64,000 bases of DNA from Dietzia aurantiaca (GCF_021033825.1 NZ_JAIFXZ010000009.1:85388-149387), one strand, 5' to 3'. Numbered from the stretch's first letter, positions 50,773 through 59,060 are shown. Made by a program: numbers and translations. The notes: generated by a model not told the origin, from the sequence alone.

Positions 50773-51846
50773 TCACTTCCCGTAAAGCCGGTCCATCCTG
50801 TCCGCCAGATCCGACAGATCGTCGTCCCACAGGTCCGAGTACACGTCCAACGTCATCGCCGCGGACGTGTGCCCCAGCATCCGTTGCACGGCCAACACCG
50901 ACGCCCCCGCACGCACCGCCAGAGATGCCGCGGTGTGCCGCAGATCGTGGATCGTCACCCTCGGAACTCCCGCCGCCCGTACAGCCCGGGCGTACCAGCC
51001 GCGCCGCACATCCGGCGTCCGCAGCACCCCACCGCCCGGACCGGGAAACAGCAGCCCCTCCGGTGAAGTCTCCGCCATCCGCTCCTCGATCACAGTCAGC
51101 AGGAACTGGGGTACCGGCACCTCACGGTTCGATCCCGGAGTCTTCGGCGGCCCCACCACCAGGTTCCGCGCCACCTCCGTCGCGGACCTGTGCACCACAA
51201 TCCGGCCCCGCTCCGCATCCACGTCGACCGGTCGCAACACGATCGCCTCACCCCACCGCAACCCCGTGAACGCCAACGTCCGCACCAGCAGTGGATGATC
51301 CGACGCGTCGGCGATCTTCTGTGCATCCACCGCCGACAGATAGACCCGCCGCCGGGCCGCCCGATCAGGTAGCACCAAGCCCACGCACGGGTTCTCGACG
51401 ATCCTGCGCTCGGCTACAGCCCGCTCACACGCGCCCGACAACACCCCGAGCGCCCGGGTCACGACCGCCCGAGACCGCGTCGACGCCAACTCAGATACCC
51501 ACTCCTGCACCCTCGAGGCCGCCACATCCGCGACCTGCACGTCTCCCCAGCGCGGTCGAACGTGTACCCGCCACGACGTCTCGTACGAGTGGTACGACGA
51601 CGGGGCGAGCTGGTGCTTCTTGACCGCGAGCCACGGCACCGTGAGCTCGTCGACGGTCACTCGGCCGGCGGACGGGTCGCGGTAGAGGCCGCGGAGCTTA
51701 TCGACCTCAACTGTCGCCGCGAACTCCTTCGCATCACGCTTGGTGGTGAACCCGCGCTTGGAGGTCTGCCGACGGTCTGGGGTCCGATACCTCACCCTGT
51801 ACCGCTTCTGGCCGTCGGCGGTGGTGTAGGGCTCGATCGTCGCCAC
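50773..51846 (-). CDS. int: Phage tyrosine integrase
   Basis: A 357-residue site-specific recombinase. The N-terminal arm-binding domain (VRYRTPDRRQTSKRGFTTKRDAKEF) and the SAM-like core-binding domain (HQLAPSSYHSYETSWRVHVRP) precede the catalytic domain. Catalytic residues are visible as R in LAFTGLRWGE, H-x2-R in IHDLRHTAAS, H in LGHTSAAMT and the tyrosine in LDVYSDL. It starts at GTG, four bases after the preceding minus-strand gene. It reads toward tRNA-Leu, as expected for an integrase next to attL. Confidence 0.96.
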   Translation of the reverse strand: MATIEPYTTADGQKRYRVRYRTPDRRQTSKRGFTTKRDAKEFAATVEVDKLRGLYRDPSAGRVTVDELTVPWLAVKKHQLAPSSYHSYETSWRVHVRPRWGDVQVADVAASRVQEWVSELASTRSRAVVTRALGVLSGACERAVAERRIVENPCVGLVLPDRAARRRVYLSAVDAQKIADASDHPLLVRTLAFTGLRWGEAIVLRPVDVDAERGRIVVHRSATEVARNLVVGPPKTPGSNREVPVPQFLLTVIEERMAETSPEGLLFPGPGGGVLRTPDVRRGWYARAVRAAGVPRVTIHDLRHTAASLAVRAGASVLAVQRMLGHTSAAMTLDVYSDLWDDDLSDLADRMDRLYGK

Positions 51847-51850
51847 CGGC

Positions 51851-52651
51851 CTAGAGCCTCCCCAGTAGGTCGGCCTTCTTCGCTGCGAACTCGTCGTCGG
51901 TGAGGATCCCGGCCTCGTGTAGTTCTCCGAGTTTGCGGAGTTGGTCCATCGCGTCCGGGGACTGGTACGCCAGGGCGCCGGGCGCGGGGGTGACCCGTGA
52001 GTCGCGGACCTGACGGAATGCGTTGGTCATCCGTTCGGCTTCACCGGGCTGCATGTTTACGATCTCCGCGCTGCGCCCTGAGGTCGAGATGTCGATCTTC
52101 TCGCTACCTAGCCGGGTGGAGACTCCGAGTGACTGAATCGCGTCGAGTGAAAACTCCTCGACGTCGCGCGCCTTGTAAGACTGGTCGAAGAACACGAGTC
52201 GCTCCGTGGTGAGCACGAGCGCTCCGAGCACCTTGCGGTAGGTGCCCGACGCGATCGCGATGACGTGCTCTGTCGGCGTGAGGATCGCGGCAAGGTTCTT
52301 GATCTCCGACTTGCCGAGGAGCCTCGACACTTTCGGCATCCGGGCGACCGCATCGGCGACTCCTTGGTCGTCGACCATCCCGTCCGGCAATTGGGCGATG
52401 AGTTCATTAAGGATCTGCTCGTGCTTGTCGCCGAGTGCGTCGACTGTCCACACCATTCGGTCTTCGTGGATCTCGATTGTGAGGTCGGCGGCCCACCTGT
52501 TCTTCCGTAGGGCGCGAGCGGACTTAGCGCGGATCGGGTTGGCGTGGTCGCGGATGTCGACCTTCTCGGCGGCCAGTGCATTGAGAACGGCCTGGTGGGT
52601 TTGCGGTCCGGTGGATCGGACGAGGATGGTTCGGGTGTGGATGATTCCCAT
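51851..52651 (-). CDS. Prophage PH-like/SHOCT domain protein
   Basis: A 266-residue soluble protein. The middle (about residues 110-200: ILTPTEHVIAIASGTYRK, GALVLTTERLVFFDQ, FSLDAIQSLGVS) has the strand pattern of bacterial PH-like domains. The last ~35 residues (MDQLRKLGELHEAGILTDDEFAAKKADLLGRL) form a SHOCT motif. The first ~100 residues are unassigned. Such proteins are frequent in actinobacterial genomes and phages, without a proven role. Being in the lysogeny operon beside int it may be expressed in the lysogen. Confidence 0.8.
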   Translation of the reverse strand: MGIIHTRTILVRSTGPQTHQAVLNALAAEKVDIRDHANPIRAKSARALRKNRWAADLTIEIHEDRMVWTVDALGDKHEQILNELIAQLPDGMVDDQGVADAVARMPKVSRLLGKSEIKNLAAILTPTEHVIAIASGTYRKVLGALVLTTERLVFFDQSYKARDVEEFSLDAIQSLGVSTRLGSEKIDISTSGRSAEIVNMQPGEAERMTNAFRQVRDSRVTPAPGALAYQSPDAMDQLRKLGELHEAGILTDDEFAAKKADLLGRL

Positions 52652-52662
52652 GCTGGTACTCC

Positions 52663-52905
52663 TTAGTCGAGGTTTAGGGTGCCGACTCGGGGTCGGGCGG
52701 GTTTGCGGGCCATCCGGCGGCGGAGCCGCTTGGTCAGGACCGGGTAGTTGGCGAGGACGTCCTCACGGCTGGCGAGCTGGTGCAGCAGTTGGTAGTAGCG
52801 GGTCGGAGCCATGTCGAGCTCGTCACGAATGGCGGACTCTTTCGACCCGGCCAGGCGCCACCACCGGGCCTCGAACCGCATGATCTGGTGCTCTTCATCG
52901 GTCAT
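52663..52905 (-). CDS. DUF3263 family DNA-binding-like protein
   Basis: An 80-residue basic protein. EEHQIMRFEARWWRLAGSKESAIRDELDMAPTRYYQLL is the DUF3263 helix-turn-helix-like region seen in many actinobacteria, followed by an arginine-rich tail (KRLRRRMARKPARPR). It probably binds DNA. ATG 52905 overlaps the stop of the upstream peptidase gene (ATGA), favoured over ATG 52914. Confidence 0.78.
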   Translation of the reverse strand: MTDEEHQIMRFEARWWRLAGSKESAIRDELDMAPTRYYQLLHQLASREDVLANYPVLTKRLRRRMARKPARPRVGTLNLD

Positions 52906-53345
52906 GCCGCCCATTCCTCTCGCAGCTGCTCGAGTTGGGCCCGTTCGGCGTCGGTGAGAGATTCGATGCGCGCCTCGATGGTGCGCAGATCGACCCAGCA
53001 CCAGTCGGCCGTTTCGTCGTCTACGCGGCCTTGGGACCAACGCAGGGCGTCGTGCAGGTCGAGGAACGTGACCAGGCGGCGGGCGGCGATCGAGTCGACC
53101 ACTGCCTCTTCCCGGTCACTGACGTGATTGGTGCCGCGCTCGATGTGGACGAGCTCGTGCGCGAGTACCGAGCGGCGTTGGGCTTGGGTGAGGCCGCGGC
53201 GTAGCCAGATTCTGGTGCCATCGGTGAAACCGTCGACGCCGGTGGGGAGTTCGGCGCGAGTCTCCACGGTGACGTGGGTGTGGTCCCGAAGGTGCCGCCA
53301 TGGGTGGTATCGCATGAACGTGACCATGCCAGCGGGGTCGGACAT
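52902..53345 (-). CDS. ImmA/IrrE-family metallopeptidase
   Basis: A 147-residue protein with the zinc-protease motif HELVH in RRSVLAHELVHIERG and a following glutamate-rich helix (SDREEAVVDSIAARRLV). ImmA-type peptidases cleave the cognate repressor to induce phage or ICE genes. The XRE repressor gene immediately upstream (53378-53974) is the natural partner. The C-terminal half is a helical extension (IEARIESLTDAERAQLEQL). ATG 53345 has no strong ribosome binding site. Confidence 0.88.
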   Translation of the reverse strand: MSDPAGMVTFMRYHPWRHLRDHTHVTVETRAELPTGVDGFTDGTRIWLRRGLTQAQRRSVLAHELVHIERGTNHVSDREEAVVDSIAARRLVTFLDLHDALRWSQGRVDDETADWCWVDLRTIEARIESLTDAERAQLEQLREEWAA

Positions 53346-53377
53346 TTTGTGTCCGCTGACCTGGGATTACAGGCGTG

Positions 53378-53974
53378 TCATTCGGTGTCGTCACCTTGTT
53401 CCCGCGGATCAGATCGACGCGATGCCAGCCGGTCTGGGTCGACGTCTTGCCAGTTCGTCGGGGTCGCCTGGTCGCTGCGTTGAGCGTCTTCGGTGACGCG
53501 GTCGAGCATGTCGTCTACGTCCGGTGCCCGGTGGTCGTCGAGCCACGCGATGTCGGCGCGCTTCATGGGGGTTCCGCTAGGCCGAGTCTCTCCATCAGTT
53601 GGCGGATTGCTCGGCGGGTCCTGCGTGCCCTGGTCCTCACGGTGTGCCTCCTTCGTCGCGACAAAGCTCCGGATGAGCTCGTCTAGAGCGCGACGCTGCC
53701 GGGAGTTCAGGAGATTGGCTTCGCTGGGCGGCAGGTAGGGCTCTTCTTCTCCCGGGGGGAGGTCGGCCGCTGCGCGTAGCTGTTCCATTGGGATCCCAAG
53801 CAGGTCGTGGAACGCTCGAAGGACCTCTTCGCTCGGTCGGGCCGGATGTGTTCCGTTGCGGTAGTTGTCGATCGTCCCGCGGGACACGCCGGCCATTTCA
53901 GAAATTCGACGATTGGACGTGCCGCCGTACTTCGTGTCGAAGTGCCGATTGAGTAGGTCGCTAAGTGCGCTCAC
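53378..53974 (-). CDS. XRE-family phage repressor
   Basis: A 198-residue protein. The N-terminal helix-turn-helix (RRISEMAGVSRGTIDNYRNGTHP) is followed by a helical segment and a disordered acidic C-terminal half. No LexA-type Ser/Lys autoprotease motif is visible, so induction probably depends on the neighbouring ImmA-type peptidase. GTG 53974 is the assigned start; a frame open to 54049 crosses the operator. It is divergent from a Cro-like gene with repeated operator sites between, the standard immunity region. Confidence 0.87.
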   Translation of the reverse strand: MSALSDLLNRHFDTKYGGTSNRRISEMAGVSRGTIDNYRNGTHPARPSEEVLRAFHDLLGIPMEQLRAAADLPPGEEEPYLPPSEANLLNSRQRRALDELIRSFVATKEAHREDQGTQDPPSNPPTDGETRPSGTPMKRADIAWLDDHRAPDVDDMLDRVTEDAQRSDQATPTNWQDVDPDRLASRRSDPREQGDDTE

Positions 53975-54018
53975 GGCTACGAATCTCCATCGGATGCAGG
54001 GGGAATGGCAACTGCCAC

Positions 54019-54037
54019 TGTAGCCACCTCGGCTACA
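54019..54037. promoter_or_regulatory. Phage switch operator O1
   Basis: TGTAGCC and GGCTACA are perfect 7-base arms separated by 5 bases (ACCTC). The site lies 45 bases upstream of the repressor start and shares its arms with the sites near 54096. Confidence 0.65.
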
Positions 54038-54095
54038 AAATCCATGCATGTAATTCGGTGCGCTGCACGTTAGCGCCCACGAACGCCTTGCGAAC

Positions 54096-54139
54096 TGTAG
54101 CCACCTCCGGCTACAGTGGCTATTGCCAACGTAGCCACT
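54096..54139. promoter_or_regulatory. Phage switch operators O2/O3
   Basis: TGTAGCC (54096-54102) and GGCTACA (54109-54115) repeat O1 with a 6-base spacer. Overlapping this, AGTGGCTA (54115-54122) and TAGCCACT (54132-54139) form a second inverted repeat. The cluster ends 28 bases before the Cro-like start. Recurrent half-site: TAGCCAC. Confidence 0.6.
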
Positions 54140-54167
54140 TGGCAGTACCGTAAGGAGGTGAGACGAG

Positions 54168-54449
54168 ATGAGCTACCCCAGGAGGGAGGTGTACATGCGC
54201 CTCATCAGTAAGGACGCCCTCGGCGCGTACATGGAGGCTCGAGACCTCTCGAATCGGACGCTTGCAATCAAGGCCGGAAGCGAGAGTTACCGGTCGACGA
54301 TCGGCCACCTGCGATCTGGAAAGCGCAACTCTTGCGGGCCCAAGATCGCTGGCGCGATCGAGAAGGCGCTCGGAGCTCCGCCCGGGTCTCTTTTTTTGGT
54401 CGAAATGGCCAATGCCAACGTCGCCAATCGCCAGAAAGCGGCCGCATAA
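54168..54449 (+). CDS. Cro-like helix-turn-helix protein
   Basis: A 93-residue protein, first gene of the rightward phage operon. The segment LSNRTLAIKAGSESYRSTIGHLRSGKR fits a helix-turn-helix near residues 28-54. By position it is the Cro or early regulator that opposes the repressor. AAGGAGGTGA supports ATG 54168. A second ATG at 54195 has its own GGAGGGAGG, so two forms may be made. A run of seven T at 54391-54397 lies inside the gene. Confidence 0.8.
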   Translation: MSYPRREVYMRLISKDALGAYMEARDLSNRTLAIKAGSESYRSTIGHLRSGKRNSCGPKIAGAIEKALGAPPGSLFLVEMANANVANRQKAAA

Positions 54450-54508
54450 AACCGGCCCCCAGGTGGGACAAGCACCTGGAGGCCGACGACAAGAAAGGAA
54501 GTCCCGTC

Positions 54509-54817
54509 GTGATTAACCATACCGCCACCACATTGAGAGACGAGGGGATGGCACGCGTAGTTGCCAACGCCCCGACTGACTACCGAGCCGCAGCGATCGA
54601 CGCGATCGATTCACTCGTCGAAGCGGGGGATCCGTTCACCGTCGAGGACATTGCTGCCCGGATCCCCAGCGAGCTGCCGCCGGCGCACCCGAACCTGCTG
54701 CCCGCACTAATCGGTGCCCGCGCACGGAACGGGCTGATCGTCCCGATGGGCCGCTACCGCACCACTCGCCGGTCCAGGCACTCGTCGAAGAACACCGTCT
54801 GGAGGGCCTCCGCATGA
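54509..54817 (+). CDS. Small phage protein, winged-helix-like
   Basis: A 102-residue protein of no named family. DAIDSLVEAGDPFTVEDIAARIPSELPPAHPNLLPALIGARARNGLIVPMGRYRTTR has the helix-helix-strand pattern of a winged helix and resembles small DNA-binding proteins of phage early regions. GTG 54509 with AAGGAAG before it is preferred. Its stop overlaps the next ATG. Confidence 0.7.
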   Translation: MINHTATTLRDEGMARVVANAPTDYRAAAIDAIDSLVEAGDPFTVEDIAARIPSELPPAHPNLLPALIGARARNGLIVPMGRYRTTRRSRHSSKNTVWRASA

Positions 54818-54972
54818 CCGCGCTGGTCCCTGTCGAGGCGCAGGGCTACCCGATCGACATCGGGTGGATCGCGGACCTGTGCGACGCCGACGAGTTCGCT
54901 AAGTGCCGCTGGACCGACCCGCTTCCTGTGCGGGCCGGCATCACGTTCACCACCACCGAGGAGACGCTGTGA
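54814..54972 (+). CDS. Small phage protein, 52 aa
   Basis: Starts in an ATGA overlap with the previous gene and ends in a GTGA overlap with the next. The 52 residues (MTALVPVEAQGYPIDIGWIA...) have no motif I recognise. It is supported by the seamless fit in the operon and normal codon use. Confidence 0.6.
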   Translation: MTALVPVEAQGYPIDIGWIADLCDADEFAKCRWTDPLPVRAGITFTTTEETL

Positions 54973-55298
54973 GCAGTTATGACGAGGGCCGGCTTGAGCA
55001 GTTGATCCGTGACGACATCTCCGACCACCTCCACAAGTCTCAGCCGCCGGTGTTCATCGACTGGCTCGAGTGCGACGGACTCGACCCGGTCGGGTCCCCG
55101 CTGGCCACTCCTGAGCATCTGACGGTCGAGCAGCAGCAGTTGCACAAGACCGCCGTCGCCGCGTTGCTGGACTTCCTCGACTCGCTGGATGTGAAGAGCG
55201 ACGAGATCGACCGCAAGCACGAGCAGCAGCTCGAGGACGCCGGGTGGCACGCCTACGAGGAGTACCGGGCCCGCCGCAAGAACGGAGACGCGGCATGA
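54969..55298 (+). CDS. Small acidic phage protein
   Basis: A 109-residue acidic, helical protein of unknown function (EGRLEQLIRDDISDHLHK, LLDFLDSLDVKSDEIDRKHEQQLED). GTG 54969 overlaps the previous stop, and the end overlaps the next ATG by four bases. Confidence 0.68.
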   Translation: MSSYDEGRLEQLIRDDISDHLHKSQPPVFIDWLECDGLDPVGSPLATPEHLTVEQQQLHKTAVAALLDFLDSLDVKSDEIDRKHEQQLEDAGWHAYEEYRARRKNGDAA

Positions 55299-55456
55299 AC
55301 GGGAAGGGCCGCATGGAGCCGCACGCAGACCTTCGTAACGCGGCAAACGTCACCCGTCAGATGTTCATCGCTTTCACCGACGCCGGGTTCGACGACAAGC
55401 AGGCGCTCGCCCTGGTGATCGCTCAGATGAACCAGCACAGGGGAGGCGCGGCATGA
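55295..55456 (+). CDS. Small phage protein, 53 aa
   Basis: A 53-residue protein starting in an ATGA overlap (GCATGAACGG). DLRNAANVTRQMFIAFTDAGFDDKQALALVIAQM reads as two helices. Function is unknown. It ends in an ATGA overlap with the next gene. Confidence 0.6.
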   Translation: MNGKGRMEPHADLRNAANVTRQMFIAFTDAGFDDKQALALVIAQMNQHRGGAA

Positions 55457-55665
55457 CTACCCAGGCCACGAATCCGGTCGATTACGCCCGCGGCGTGCTC
55501 CAGGTCGAGACCGAGACCCTGCGCAAGCAGCGGGACGAGATCGCCGCTACCGCCGAACTCATGGTCGCCGCTCTCGACGGGGGACACCAGTGGGAGATCC
55601 AGCGGGCTGTGGACCGCACCGTCCATCTCCTCAACCAACTCCGCAGAAAGGACGAGAACCGATGA
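55453..55665 (+). CDS. Small phage protein, coiled-coil-like
   Basis: A 70-residue helical protein (ARGVLQVETETLRKQRDEIAATAELMVAAL), unknown function. It ends ENR and overlaps the exonuclease ATG by four bases. Confidence 0.63.
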   Translation: MTTQATNPVDYARGVLQVETETLRKQRDEIAATAELMVAALDGGHQWEIQRAVDRTVHLLNQLRRKDENR

Positions 55666-56693
55666 CCGCCACCATCCAGACCGGCATTCCCGAGGCGTGG
55701 CGTGCACACTGCGCCCCCGTCCCGGAGCACAAGAATGGAAGCGCCGAGTGGCTGCTCGAACGACGCCACGGTGTCGGAGCCTCGGAGATCTCCACGATCC
55801 TCGGCTTCAACCAGTACAGCTCCACCGTGGACCTGTGGGAGGACAAGACCGGACGACGCCCCGTCGATACGACACCACCGTCGCCTCAGGCTGTGTGGGG
55901 GCACCGTATGGAGCCCTACATCCGGCTGGACGCCGAGGAGGAGACGGGCTGGGCAATCGGCACGTGCGGGTCGGTCGTGTCGACCGAGTGGCCGTGGCTG
56001 CGGTACTCGCCGGACGGGTTCTTCGATGACGGCGGCCTGTTCGAGGCCAAGACCACTGGCTTCTTCCAGCGGGACGAGTGGGCAGACGGGCAGACCGCTG
56101 ACCATGCCGAACTCCAGGTGCAGGCCGGAATGGCGGTGACGGGTGCGAAGTACGCGATCGTCGCCGCAGTCATCGACCGCGGACCGTTGCAGCTGCGCAA
56201 GGTCGAGCGAGACGACGACGTGTTGATCCCGCTGATCGTGGACCGCACCCGCGAGTTCTGGCAGCACGTCATCGACGACATCCAGCCCCCGCTGGACGGG
56301 TCGGAAGCCACCACCCGACTTCTGACTGACCGCTACCCGGACCACAACGGGGACGTGGTGGACGACACCGGCACTGCCGCCGAGTGGGCCGCCAAGTACC
56401 GGGCCGCATCCGTCGCGGAGAAGGAGGCGGAGCGGGCGAAGCGCGAGGCGGCCAACAACCTCCGTGAACTCATCGGCTCAGCTACTCGCCTGACCGCCGT
56501 CGATGGGGACGTGGTTGCCGGGCTGCGCGGCGGGAAGGTCGACGAGAAACGCCTCGTTGCCGAGCATCCGGACCTGGCCGCCCAGTACACGACCGACATG
56601 CCGGTCATCGACACCGCCCGATTGAAGGCGGACCACCCAGACATCTACAAGGCGATGCAGTTCACCTCGATCGCCGTCCCGAAGGAGAAGTAA
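55662..56693 (+). CDS. YqaJ-type phage exonuclease
   Basis: A 343-residue alkaline-exonuclease-like nuclease. RRHGVGASEISTILGFNQYSSTVDLWEDKTG is the YqaJ N-terminal signature. YSPDGFFDDGGLFEAKTTG holds the D...E-x-K catalytic set and HAELQVQAGMAVTGAKYAIVAAV follows. The C-terminal ~110 residues are helical. It would resect DNA ends for annealing by RecT, whose gene follows two bases later. ATG 55662 is in an ATGA overlap. Confidence 0.92.
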   Translation: MTATIQTGIPEAWRAHCAPVPEHKNGSAEWLLERRHGVGASEISTILGFNQYSSTVDLWEDKTGRRPVDTTPPSPQAVWGHRMEPYIRLDAEEETGWAIGTCGSVVSTEWPWLRYSPDGFFDDGGLFEAKTTGFFQRDEWADGQTADHAELQVQAGMAVTGAKYAIVAAVIDRGPLQLRKVERDDDVLIPLIVDRTREFWQHVIDDIQPPLDGSEATTRLLTDRYPDHNGDVVDDTGTAAEWAAKYRAASVAEKEAERAKREAANNLRELIGSATRLTAVDGDVVAGLRGGKVDEKRLVAEHPDLAAQYTTDMPVIDTARLKADHPDIYKAMQFTSIAVPKEK

Positions 56694-56695
56694 TC

Positions 56696-57709
56696 ATGGC
56701 GAGAGATCTTGCTCAGCGAGCCACCAACGGCGCCGCACGAAACGGTGGGGGAGCACCCGCCACTCTGTCGGACCAGATCCGCAACATGCAGGACCAGTTC
56801 CAGCTCGCAATGCCCCGCGGTGCGGAAGCGTCCCAGCTGGTGCGTGATGCGCTCACGTGCGTGAGGCAAACGCCGCAGCTCGCCGACTGTGACCCTGCCA
56901 CGGTGTTCGGGGCGTTGATGACGTGCGCCCAGCTCGGCCTCCGCCCCGGTGTGCTGGGGCACGCGTGGCTGTTGCCGTTTCGCAACAAGGGGCAGCTCCA
57001 GGCGCAGCTCGTAGTCGGCTATCAGGGCATGGTCGAACTGGCGCACCGGTCGGGGCAGATCAAGTCGTTGATCGCCCGAACCGTGTACGCCAACGACACC
57101 TTCGACGTCGACTACGGCCTTGAGGACCGTCTCGTCCACAAGCCGACGATGCGCGGCCCCAAGGGTGAGGCGATCGCCTACTACGCGATCGCGAAGTTCA
57201 ACTCTGGCGGTCACGCCTTCTACGTGATGGGCCACGACGAGATGCTCGAATACAAGGACAAGAACACGAGGGCGAAGTTCGGGCCGTGGGTGGACCACTT
57301 CGAGCAGATGGCGCACAAGACCTGTGTGCGGCAGTTGGCGAAGTGGATGCCGAAGTCCACTGACATGGCCGTCGCGGTGGACGCGGACGAGAAGATCCGG
57401 ATCGACACGTCTCCTGACGCGATCACCTCGGGGCAGTACGTGAACACCCCGCAGATCGAGGCCGCCCCGGTGGAAGGCCAGGCCGGGCCGGATCTGTCGG
57501 ATGCGGTGGAGATGGTCACCGATGCCCAGTTGAAGAAGATGCACGCCCAGCTCAGTGAGATCGGTGTGACGGATGACGAGGGCCGGCACCGGGAGCTGTC
57601 GCAAATCGTGGGCCGTCAGATTGTGTCGGCTCGGGACCTGTCGATCGATGAGGCGTCGGTTGTCATCGAGGCGCTCACTGCGGCCACATCCGAGGGCGGT
57701 GGCCAGTGA
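56696..57709 (+). CDS. recT: RecT single-strand annealing protein
   Basis: A 337-residue phage recombinase. The RecT core is recognisable in CAQLGLRPGVLGHAWLLPFRNK, QLVVGYQGMVELAHRSGQIKSLIARTVYANDTFDVDYG, and KTCVRQLAKWMPKS. It anneals complementary strands after the YqaJ nuclease and would repair or circularise phage DNA. The C-terminal ~80 residues are less conserved, with a QLKKMHAQLSEIGVTDDEGR helix. Start ATG 56696. Confidence 0.94.
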   Translation: MARDLAQRATNGAARNGGGAPATLSDQIRNMQDQFQLAMPRGAEASQLVRDALTCVRQTPQLADCDPATVFGALMTCAQLGLRPGVLGHAWLLPFRNKGQLQAQLVVGYQGMVELAHRSGQIKSLIARTVYANDTFDVDYGLEDRLVHKPTMRGPKGEAIAYYAIAKFNSGGHAFYVMGHDEMLEYKDKNTRAKFGPWVDHFEQMAHKTCVRQLAKWMPKSTDMAVAVDADEKIRIDTSPDAITSGQYVNTPQIEAAPVEGQAGPDLSDAVEMVTDAQLKKMHAQLSEIGVTDDEGRHRELSQIVGRQIVSARDLSIDEASVVIEALTAATSEGGGQ

Positions 57710-57921
57710 CCGGTTTGTTGACGCCGCAGGAGTTGGCGGGGGAGTTGGGGATGGCGGTCACTGCGCTGGCGCAGTGGCGGTATCGGGGACAGGGCCCTCG
57801 GTTCATCAAGGAAGGCCGATGGGTCCGCTACCGGCGCTCGGACGTGGACGCTTGGATCGCGGACCGGGTCCACGACCGCACGGACCGACCAATCACCGCG
57901 GGTGGGAGGCGGGCGTCGTGA
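57706..57921 (+). CDS. Helix-turn-helix (excisionase-like) phage protein
   Basis: A 71-residue MerR/excisionase-type protein: LTPQELAGELGMAVTALAQWRYRGQGPRFIKEGRWVRYRRSDVDAWIADR is the full DNA-binding fold. It could be the Xis directionality factor that works with int, or another regulator. GTG 57706 overlaps the recT stop. Confidence 0.83.
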   Translation: MTGLLTPQELAGELGMAVTALAQWRYRGQGPRFIKEGRWVRYRRSDVDAWIADRVHDRTDRPITAGGRRAS

Positions 57922-58205
57922 CTGTCGATGAGTCGATGAGTCGGCATCCGTCGTGGCAGTCCGTGGGGCAGGACGCCCTCGATTCGCAGGCGCTCGAGCT
58001 GGCCAACCACCACCGCCGGGTCGAGGAGTCGAAGACCCTGTTGCGCTCCTACGGATGGGTGGACGAGAAGCACCACGAGTTGTCGACCGGCCCCCGCCGG
58101 GTGTGGGTCAACGTGATCGCCCCGTTCTTGGGGGCTCTCGCCCTGTTCCTGATCGTGTTCGGGACCGCAGTGCTCGGCGAGATCGCCGGGGGCTGGCCGA
58201 CATGA
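57918..58205 (+). CDS. Small phage membrane protein
   Basis: A 95-residue protein with one C-terminal membrane helix (VIAPFLGALALFLIVFGTAVLGEIAG). The polar N-terminal 65 residues include an ELANHHRRVEESKTLLRSYG helix. Function is unknown. It is joined to both neighbours by four-base overlaps. Confidence 0.66.
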   Translation: MTVDESMSRHPSWQSVGQDALDSQALELANHHRRVEESKTLLRSYGWVDEKHHELSTGPRRVWVNVIAPFLGALALFLIVFGTAVLGEIAGGWPT

Positions 58206-58426
58206 CCGCCCTGTTCGAGAAGGTCTCCTGCATCCGAATCGGCACGGCCCGTACATGGCACCTGCCGCACATCGTGCTCGCCGCTGACGAGAAGTCGTGG
58301 GAGCTCCACACCCGGTGCGGTCAGAACTTGACCGGCGTAGAGCACACCCAGACCCACGCCGTGGCCACCTGCCAACCGTGCGTCGACGCCGACCGGCCCG
58401 CCAACGCCCGATGGGAGAACCGATGA
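58202..58426 (+). CDS. Small phage protein with cysteine pairs
   Basis: A 74-residue protein. Cys and His occur as HTRCGQN and VATCQPCVDA, a possible small zinc site. Otherwise of no family I recognise. ATG 58202 overlaps the previous stop. Confidence 0.64.
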   Translation: MTALFEKVSCIRIGTARTWHLPHIVLAADEKSWELHTRCGQNLTGVEHTQTHAVATCQPCVDADRPANARWENR

Positions 58427-58902
58427 CTGTCCCTGATGTTGTTCATGCTCGACTGCGTGGCCACGAGGTAGTGGCCGTGCATGCGTCATCCGTTCCGTCC
58501 CGGCCTTGGGTCGCCATCGACCTGGTGAAGGGCTGGACGATCGCTTGCGCGACCGACGAGCTCGAAGAGCAGGTGCCACTCGCACCGGCCAAACCCGCCC
58601 CGTCCATACCCGGCATCGTCACCGGTGGCACGGCGCCCGAGCCGCTGGCCGGCCTGGCCGACCGGATCATGCGCAGCCTCACCACCCCACTGATGCCACC
58701 CATCGCGGATGAGGACGTGTGGCGGATCACCAGCCACGATGACTGCCCGTTCGAGGCGGACCCGGTGGAGTCGTGGGCCTACACCGTGGACGCGATCGAC
58801 CGCTACGGATTCGTCGACCGCATCGAGCAACGCGTGGACGGGTCGTGGCGCCGCCGCTCCCTCCGCGACCTCCTCGAGCACGCCGGAGGTGACCCACTGT
58901 GA
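58423..58902 (+). CDS. Hypothetical phage protein, 159 aa
   Basis: A 159-residue protein of unknown function. It is acidic with a tryptophan-rich C-terminal third (DEDVWRITSHDDCPFEADPVESWAYTVDAIDRYGF). It starts in CCGATGAC and ends in a GTGA overlap. Confidence 0.66.
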   Translation: MTVPDVVHARLRGHEVVAVHASSVPSRPWVAIDLVKGWTIACATDELEEQVPLAPAKPAPSIPGIVTGGTAPEPLAGLADRIMRSLTTPLMPPIADEDVWRITSHDDCPFEADPVESWAYTVDAIDRYGFVDRIEQRVDGSWRRRSLRDLLEHAGGDPL

Positions 58903-59060
58903 GCCGCGGTCATCGCGATGTGACCGTCCCGTTGTCGTGGCAAGTCGGAACGATCACCGTTGTCGGGATCGCTCTCACCGTTGGTGCTGCACCGATCGTC
59001 GCCTGGACCCTCACCGGGGTGCTGGTGGCGGCGGGCCTACGGAAGTGGGGGAACCGATGA
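58899..59060 (+). CDS. Small phage membrane protein, 53 aa
   Basis: A 53-residue protein, mostly two hydrophobic stretches (VGTITVVGIALTVGAAPIVAWTLTGVLVAAGL). GTG 58899 overlaps the previous stop and the end overlaps the next ATG. The role is unknown. Confidence 0.58.
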   Translation: MSRGHRDVTVPLSWQVGTITVVGIALTVGAAPIVAWTLTGVLVAAGLRKWGNR

